This document shows, one piece after another, positions 60,021 to 64,000 of a stretch of DNA of 64,000 nucleotides. Positions within the stretch are counted from its first letter, which is position 1, and every line of letters starts with the position of its first letter. This DNA is from Burkholderia sp. WSM2230 (GTDB lineage Bacteria > Pseudomonadota > Gammaproteobacteria > Burkholderiales > Burkholderiaceae). The stretch is taken from assembly GCF_000472445.1 (NCBI RefSeq), contig NZ_AXAJ01000005.1:626-64625 (forward strand), given 5' to 3'. The notes under the pieces were generated by a model. The model made no database searches and was not told the DNA's origin. It saw nothing but the letters and a program-made list of their open reading frames with translations. Made by a program: the position numbers and the translations under genes.

Positions 60021-60851
60021 TCACAGTCGATAAAACGCAGCGGCGTTGCCGCCGAAAACCGCTTCACGCTCGCCGTCGCCGAGCGACGCAAGCAGCGTGT
60101 TCGCCACCGAATGCCACAGCAGATAATCGCCATTGAGTTCGAGCACGGGCCAGTCGCTGCCCCACATGAGCCGCGCCGGACCGAACGTGGCCAGCAGATG
60201 CTCGACGTAGGGCCGCAGCGTTTGCTCGGTCCAGCCCGGCGAAGCCTCGGTCGCGAGACCCGACAGCTTGCAATGCACGCCGGGCAGCTTCGCGAGCCGC
60301 GCAATCGCATCGGCCCAACTTTGCCAGCCCGCCTGACCGTAACGGATCGGCGGCTTGGCGCCGTGATCGACCACGACACGCAGCGCCGGAAACCGGCGCG
60401 CGAACGTTTCAACATGTTCGACGTGCCGCGCGTAAATCAGCGCATCGAAAGCGAGGTCGTCTGCGATCAGCGCTTCAATGGCCGGCGCGAGATCCGGATT
60501 CGCGATCCAGGTATCGTCGGGCAGGTCTTGCAGCATGGGCCGCACGCCCTTGAACTTCGGCTCCTTGGCGAGCGCGCCGATCAAGGCCGGCGCGGTCGGC
60601 AGCAGCAGCGGCACCCAGCCGACCACGCCCGCAATGGACGGCTCATCGCGCGCGATGTCCAGCAGATAACGCGTTTCATCGATGGTCGGCGCCGCCTGCA
60701 CGACCACCGTTTTCTCAATGCCCGCTCGCTCGCGCAACGGTTTGAGGTCGGCCGGGCCGAACGGCCTATAGAGAATTTCGAGCTCCGGCGTGAGCCATTC
60801 GTAATCGCCGCGGGCTGGGTCCCAATAGTGCTGGTGGGCGTCGATATGCAT
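60021..60851 (-). CDS. amidohydrolase-family sugar lactonase, likely L-fucono-1,5-lactonase
   Basis: 276 residues from the ATG at 60851; the upstream frame is a shadow of the reductase gene. It belongs to the COG3618 amidohydrolase group: metal-binding DAHQHYWDP at the N-terminus, VVVDHGAKPPIRYG, and LMWGSDWPVLELNGDY near the C-terminus. Characterised relatives in Burkholderia open L-fucono-1,5-lactone. It starts eight bases after the reductase's stop. Confidence 0.87.
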   Translation of the reverse strand: MHIDAHQHYWDPARGDYEWLTPELEILYRPFGPADLKPLRERAGIEKTVVVQAAPTIDETRYLLDIARDEPSIAGVVGWVPLLLPTAPALIGALAKEPKFKGVRPMLQDLPDDTWIANPDLAPAIEALIADDLAFDALIYARHVEHVETFARRFPALRVVVDHGAKPPIRYGQAGWQSWADAIARLAKLPGVHCKLSGLATEASPGWTEQTLRPYVEHLLATFGPARLMWGSDWPVLELNGDYLLWHSVANTLLASLGDGEREAVFGGNAAAFYRL

Positions 60852-60858
60852 CGTCAGA

Positions 60859-61899
60859 TCAGTCCTCTGGCGCGGGCGCGCGGGCGTCGAGCAGGCCCTC
60901 GTCGCGCAGCGCGGACCACAAGGCCGCTGGGATGGGCAACTCGAACGACGCCGCGTTCTCGCGCAATTCGTCGGCACTGCGCGCGCCGGTCAACACAGTG
61001 GCGACCGCCGGATGCGCATACGGAAACTGCAAGGCCGCGGCGGCAAGCGGCACGCCGTGGTCGCGGCACACCGCCTCGAGCCGCGCAACGCGCTCGATCA
61101 CTTCGCGCGGCGCCTCGCCGTAGTTGAATTTCAGATCGCCTTCGACACCTCGCGCCAGAATGCCCGAGTTGAACGCGCCGCCCAACAGGATGCTGACGCC
61201 ACGCTTCTCGCATGCCGGCAAGAGGTCGTCGAGAGTCGTCTGTTCGAGGAGCGTATAACGCCCGGCGAGCAACGCGCAATCGATATCGAACTCGGCCATC
61301 GCGTCGAGTATTACCGCGCCTTCGTTGACGCCGAGTCCCACGGCCTTGATCGCGCCGGCCGAGCGCAGTTCGTCGAGCGCGCGAAAACCGCCGCCTTCCG
61401 TGAGTTGCCGCCAGTAATGAGGATTGTTCTCGCCGTGCGTGACGCGGCCAATGTCGTGCACCAGCAGAATGTCGATGTCGATAATGCCGAGCCGCTGCTG
61501 GCTGTCTTCGAACGAACGGAAGATACCGTCGTGCGTATAGTCGTAGACCGCCTCGAAGGGCAGCGGATTCTGCCAGCCTTCCTTGCCCTCGTAAGGCGTG
61601 GTGCGCGGCACGAAGCGGCGGCCGACCTTGGTCGACAACACGTACTCGCTGCGCGGATAGCGGCGCAACGCGTCGCCCAGCCGATGCTCCGCCTTGGTGT
61701 TGCCGTAATGCGGCGCGGTGTCGAAATAACGCACGCCGGCGTCCCACGCGGCTACGATGGTTGCGTGCGCCTCTTCGTCTGACAGATCGCGATAGAGGCC
61801 GCCGAGCGGCGCCGTGCCGAGGCTCAGTCCCGTCACTTGCAGCGTGCCGCGGCCCACGCGGCGGCGCTGCCGCACCTTTGAACCGTTCGTTGCGGTCAT
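60859..61899 (-). CDS. aldo/keto reductase, likely L-fucose (aldose) dehydrogenase
   Basis: 346 residues from the ATG at 61899. The AKR tetrad is present: Asp and Tyr in YFDTAPHYGNTKAEHRLG, Lys in LSTKVGRR and His in LLVHDIGRV. It matches the D-threo-aldose/L-fucose dehydrogenase-type AKRs that oxidise the sugar at C1 to the lactone, supplying the lactonase encoded next. The last residues (ARAPAPED) overlap nothing. Substrate by context. Confidence 0.86.
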   Translation of the reverse strand: MTATNGSKVRQRRRVGRGTLQVTGLSLGTAPLGGLYRDLSDEEAHATIVAAWDAGVRYFDTAPHYGNTKAEHRLGDALRRYPRSEYVLSTKVGRRFVPRTTPYEGKEGWQNPLPFEAVYDYTHDGIFRSFEDSQQRLGIIDIDILLVHDIGRVTHGENNPHYWRQLTEGGGFRALDELRSAGAIKAVGLGVNEGAVILDAMAEFDIDCALLAGRYTLLEQTTLDDLLPACEKRGVSILLGGAFNSGILARGVEGDLKFNYGEAPREVIERVARLEAVCRDHGVPLAAAALQFPYAHPAVATVLTGARSADELRENAASFELPIPAALWSALRDEGLLDARAPAPED

Positions 61900-61962
61900 T
61901 TGACGCGTCTCCAGTAGAACGTTCTTTTTATCACACCGGCAGCCAGCGCTCACTGCAACTGC

Positions 61963-63276
61963 TCATTGCTGCTGGGCAGCCATTAAACGCCGCGGCGCGC
62001 CCGCGCTCGACGGCAGACATGCAGGTCCGACTGGCTCGAACGTCTTATACGTGAGAATGAATTCCTGGTGTCCCAGCATTTCGGACTTCGACGCGGCGCC
62101 TTGCGACACTGCCACCGTCTGCTCGAACACTTCGCGGCCTACTTCGTCGAGCGTGCCGCGTCCTTCGAGAATGCGGCCCGCGTCGACATCCATATCGCCT
62201 GAGAGATTGCGATACGTGGCGGGATTCGCGCAGATCTTGATGACCGGCGAGATTGCCGAGCCAACCACCGAGCCGCGCCCCGTGGTGAACAGAATCACAT
62301 GCGCGCCGCAAGCAATCAGCTCGCCAATTTCCGCATTGTCGCTGATGTTCGGAAAGCCGAAGCGCGGCTCGCCGTCGGGCACGACGTCGAGCAGGTACAG
62401 GCCGCCGGTCGGCGGAATGTCGCCCGGCTTGACGATGCCGGTAATCGGCGAGGCGCCGCTTTTTGCATACGCCCCGAGCGATTTTTCTTCCTGTGTGGTA
62501 AGGCCGCCGTCCGCGTTGCCAACCGCAAAACTGCCGTGGCCGAGAATCGAGTAATAACGCGCCGCTTTCTCCACACACTCGACGATCGCATCGCCGAGTT
62601 CCGGCCGCGCCGCGCGCGTCTTCATGTGAAACTCGCAGCCGACGAGTTCGCCGGTCTCCTCGAAGATGCAGGTCGCGCCGGCGTCGATCAGATGATCGAA
62701 CGCGCGGCCCACGGCCGGATTCGCGGTAATGCCGCTGGTGCCGTCCGAGCCGCCGCAAATCGTGCCGATCACCAGTTCGCCAAGCGCCATGGGCACTTTC
62801 TGTTGCGCGGCGAGTTGCTCGCGTGCGCCGCGCACCCAGTCCACGCCATACTGAATCGTGCTGCGCGTGCCGCCCTTCTCCTGAATGGTCAGCACTTCGA
62901 CGGGACGGCCGCTCGCGCGCACGACATCGACGAGATAGTGCTTATTCATGCTCTCGCATCCCAAAGAGACGAACAGCACCGCGCCCACGTTCGGATGCGT
63001 GGCGAGCCGCTCGAGCATCTTTTCCGCGTATTCGTTCGGATAGCAGCCCGGAAAGCCGATCAGATGAACCGGCGGCTCGTGCGCGGCTCTCGCGTCGCCG
63101 AATGCGTCGAGCGGCTGGCGAAACTGCGCGACGATCTCGCCCGCCACGTGATGCGCGCACTCGACCAGATACGCGACCGCGACCACATTGCGGATGCCCT
63201 TGCGGCCGTCGCTACGAAGGTAGCCTTGCAGCATCGGCGGTTGCGCAAACGCGCTTGCTACGGATGTCTCAGTCAT
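61963..63276 (-). CDS. UxaA-family sugar-acid dehydratase, large (C-terminal) subunit
   Basis: 437 residues from the ATG at 63276. It carries the altronate/galactarate dehydratase core: LQGYLRSDGRKGIRNVV, GFPGCYPNEYAEKML, LGCESMNKHYL, TICGGSDGTSGITANPAVG, FTTGRGSVVGSAISPVIKIC. The N-terminal SAF domain is encoded separately, by the gene at 63319-63645. In this cluster it should dehydrate the sugar acid (L-fuconate or a related acid) to the 2-keto-3-deoxy form, replacing the enolase-superfamily fuconate dehydratase known elsewhere. Confidence 0.88.
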   Translation of the reverse strand: MTETSVASAFAQPPMLQGYLRSDGRKGIRNVVAVAYLVECAHHVAGEIVAQFRQPLDAFGDARAAHEPPVHLIGFPGCYPNEYAEKMLERLATHPNVGAVLFVSLGCESMNKHYLVDVVRASGRPVEVLTIQEKGGTRSTIQYGVDWVRGAREQLAAQQKVPMALGELVIGTICGGSDGTSGITANPAVGRAFDHLIDAGATCIFEETGELVGCEFHMKTRAARPELGDAIVECVEKAARYYSILGHGSFAVGNADGGLTTQEEKSLGAYAKSGASPITGIVKPGDIPPTGGLYLLDVVPDGEPRFGFPNISDNAEIGELIACGAHVILFTTGRGSVVGSAISPVIKICANPATYRNLSGDMDVDAGRILEGRGTLDEVGREVFEQTVAVSQGAASKSEMLGHQEFILTYKTFEPVGPACLPSSAGAPRRLMAAQQQ

Positions 63277-63318
63277 GATCGTTCCCGCGCGGCGCAAGAC
63301 CGCGTCGTTATGCGCAAA

Positions 63319-63645
63319 TCAGTGATGTACGAATTGATGACCCGCGTCGTGCGTGTAAGTCGGCAGGTAATCGCTTTCCAGGTTGTGCGTATGCAGATGC
63401 TCGCCGCGCCGCACGGCTTCGGTGACGTGGCCAATCACGGCGCCATAACGCAGCACCTTGTCGTCTTTCGCGAGATCGTGGCGCGCCACCTTGTGGCCCA
63501 GTTCGATGGTCCGCGCGAGTGTGATGCGCTCGCCTTCGATCTCGACTTGCGTGCCGGCGTCAAGCCGCGCCGCCGCGATCAGGCAGTTGTCGTCCGGACT
63601 GAGCAGGATCAGTCGCGGATCGGTTTCTTGTGTGCGGCTGGTCAA
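63319..63645 (-). CDS. UxaA-family dehydratase, small SAF-domain subunit
   Basis: 108 residues. It starts with TTG at 63645, with GGAG seven bases upstream. The SAF/UxaA N-terminal fold is seen in LSPDDNCLIAAARLDAGTQVEIEGERITLARTIELGHKVARHDLAKDDKVLRYGAVIGHVTEAVRRGEHLHTHNLES. Its His- and Glu-bearing loops normally complete the active site of UxaA enzymes. It lies 42 bases before the large subunit, so the pair probably forms one enzyme. Confidence 0.88.
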   Translation of the reverse strand: MTSRTQETDPRLILLSPDDNCLIAAARLDAGTQVEIEGERITLARTIELGHKVARHDLAKDDKVLRYGAVIGHVTEAVRRGEHLHTHNLESDYLPTYTHDAGHQFVHH

Positions 63646-63682
63646 ATGAGTTCTCCGTGAGGGCCGTTGGATTAACGTTGCT

Positions 63683-64000
63683 CTAGTTCTGACCTTCGCC
63701 GCTCGCGAGCCGAGCCACCATCAGCGAGCCGAGAATGATCGCGCCGTAAATCGCCTGAATCCAGAACGACGGCACCTGGGCGAGCGTCAGCAGGTTTTGC
63801 ACGACGCCGAGCAACAGCACGCCGGAGAGCGCGCCGATCATCGTGCCTTTGCCGCCGTCGAGCGAAATGCCGCCGATCACCGCCGCCGCGAACACCGTGA
63901 AGATCATGCCGTTGCCCTGGTTCGCATTGATCGCGCCGACATAGCCGGTCACGATCAGTCCGCCCACCGAGGCGAGCATGCTGCCGAGAATGAACACGCC
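63683..64000 (-). CDS. sugar ABC transporter permease, C-terminal part (cut by window edge)
   Basis: At least 105 residues; the start lies beyond the window. The frame is open to base 64000. GGLIVTGYVGAINANQGNGMIFTVFAAAVIGGISLDGGKGTMIGALSGVLLLGVVQNLLTL matches the RbsC/BPD_transp_2 family of monosaccharide importers. It is the upstream neighbour of the sugar-acid operon on the same strand, 37 bases before the SAF subunit, so it likely brings in the sugar degraded by that operon. Confidence 0.87.
   Translation of the reverse strand, partial: GVFILGSMLASVGGLIVTGYVGAINANQGNGMIFTVFAAAVIGGISLDGGKGTMIGALSGVLLLGVVQNLLTLAQVPSFWIQAIYGAIILGSLMVARLASGEGQN

Overview
The window is a GC-rich stretch of a beta-proteobacterial chromosome. 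It most likely comes from Paraburkholderia or Burkholderia. This is inferred from the propionate genes, the Burkholderia-style trimeric autotransporter with repeated YDD modules, the BvgA-like regulators and the L-fucose-type sugar acid cluster. No rRNA, tRNA, insertion sequence, phage or CRISPR array was seen.

Layout. 1-5.4 kb: the end of a methylcitrate (propionate) operon on the plus strand: prpC (cut by the window edge), a small exported protein, prpD and acnA, closed by a strong terminator. 5.5-32 kb: a surface-attachment island. It holds a 2613-residue YadA-like trimeric autotransporter (minus strand) and, divergently, a 13-gene Tad/Flp pilus operon: pilin, TadG-like, TadE-like, lipoprotein, second pilin-like peptide, CpaB, secretin CpaC, FHA-CpaF ATPase, TadB, TadC, DUF192, TadE and a lytic transglycosylase. 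On both sides the island is bracketed by the same minus-strand set: OmpA-like lipoprotein, NarL/BvgA-type response regulator, HPt protein. This looks like an old duplication. No histidine kinase, prepilin peptidase, TadZ/CpaE or TadD lies in the window.

32-38.3 kb: a polyamine/opine-type ABC transporter (ATPase, binding protein, two permeases; minus strand), divergent from a MocR-type PLP-dependent regulator with operator-like repeats between them. 38.4-48.6 kb: a large AsmA-like DUF748 protein, a DUF1254 lipoprotein, a CopA copper ATPase behind a textbook CueR-type promoter, and a chemoreceptor. 48.7-58.2 kb: mixed housekeeping and accessory genes: flavin reductase-like protein, 3-hydroxyacyl-CoA dehydrogenase, several small unknown proteins (one of 52 residues behind a striking repeat promoter), an AGE-family epimerase, a cold-shock protein, a second chemoreceptor and a PaaI-like thioesterase. 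A 9-copy heptanucleotide repeat lies here.

58.3-64 kb: a minus-strand operon for non-phosphorylative L-fucose (or related sugar) breakdown: sugar ABC permease (cut by the window edge), split UxaA-type dehydratase, aldo/keto reductase, lactonase, SDR dehydrogenase and FAH-family hydrolase. Together these can take a sugar to its lactone, sugar acid, 2-keto-3-deoxy acid, 2,4-diketo acid and then pyruvate plus lactate. The substrate is inferred from family and order.

All identifications are by eye from translated sequence; no database search was run.
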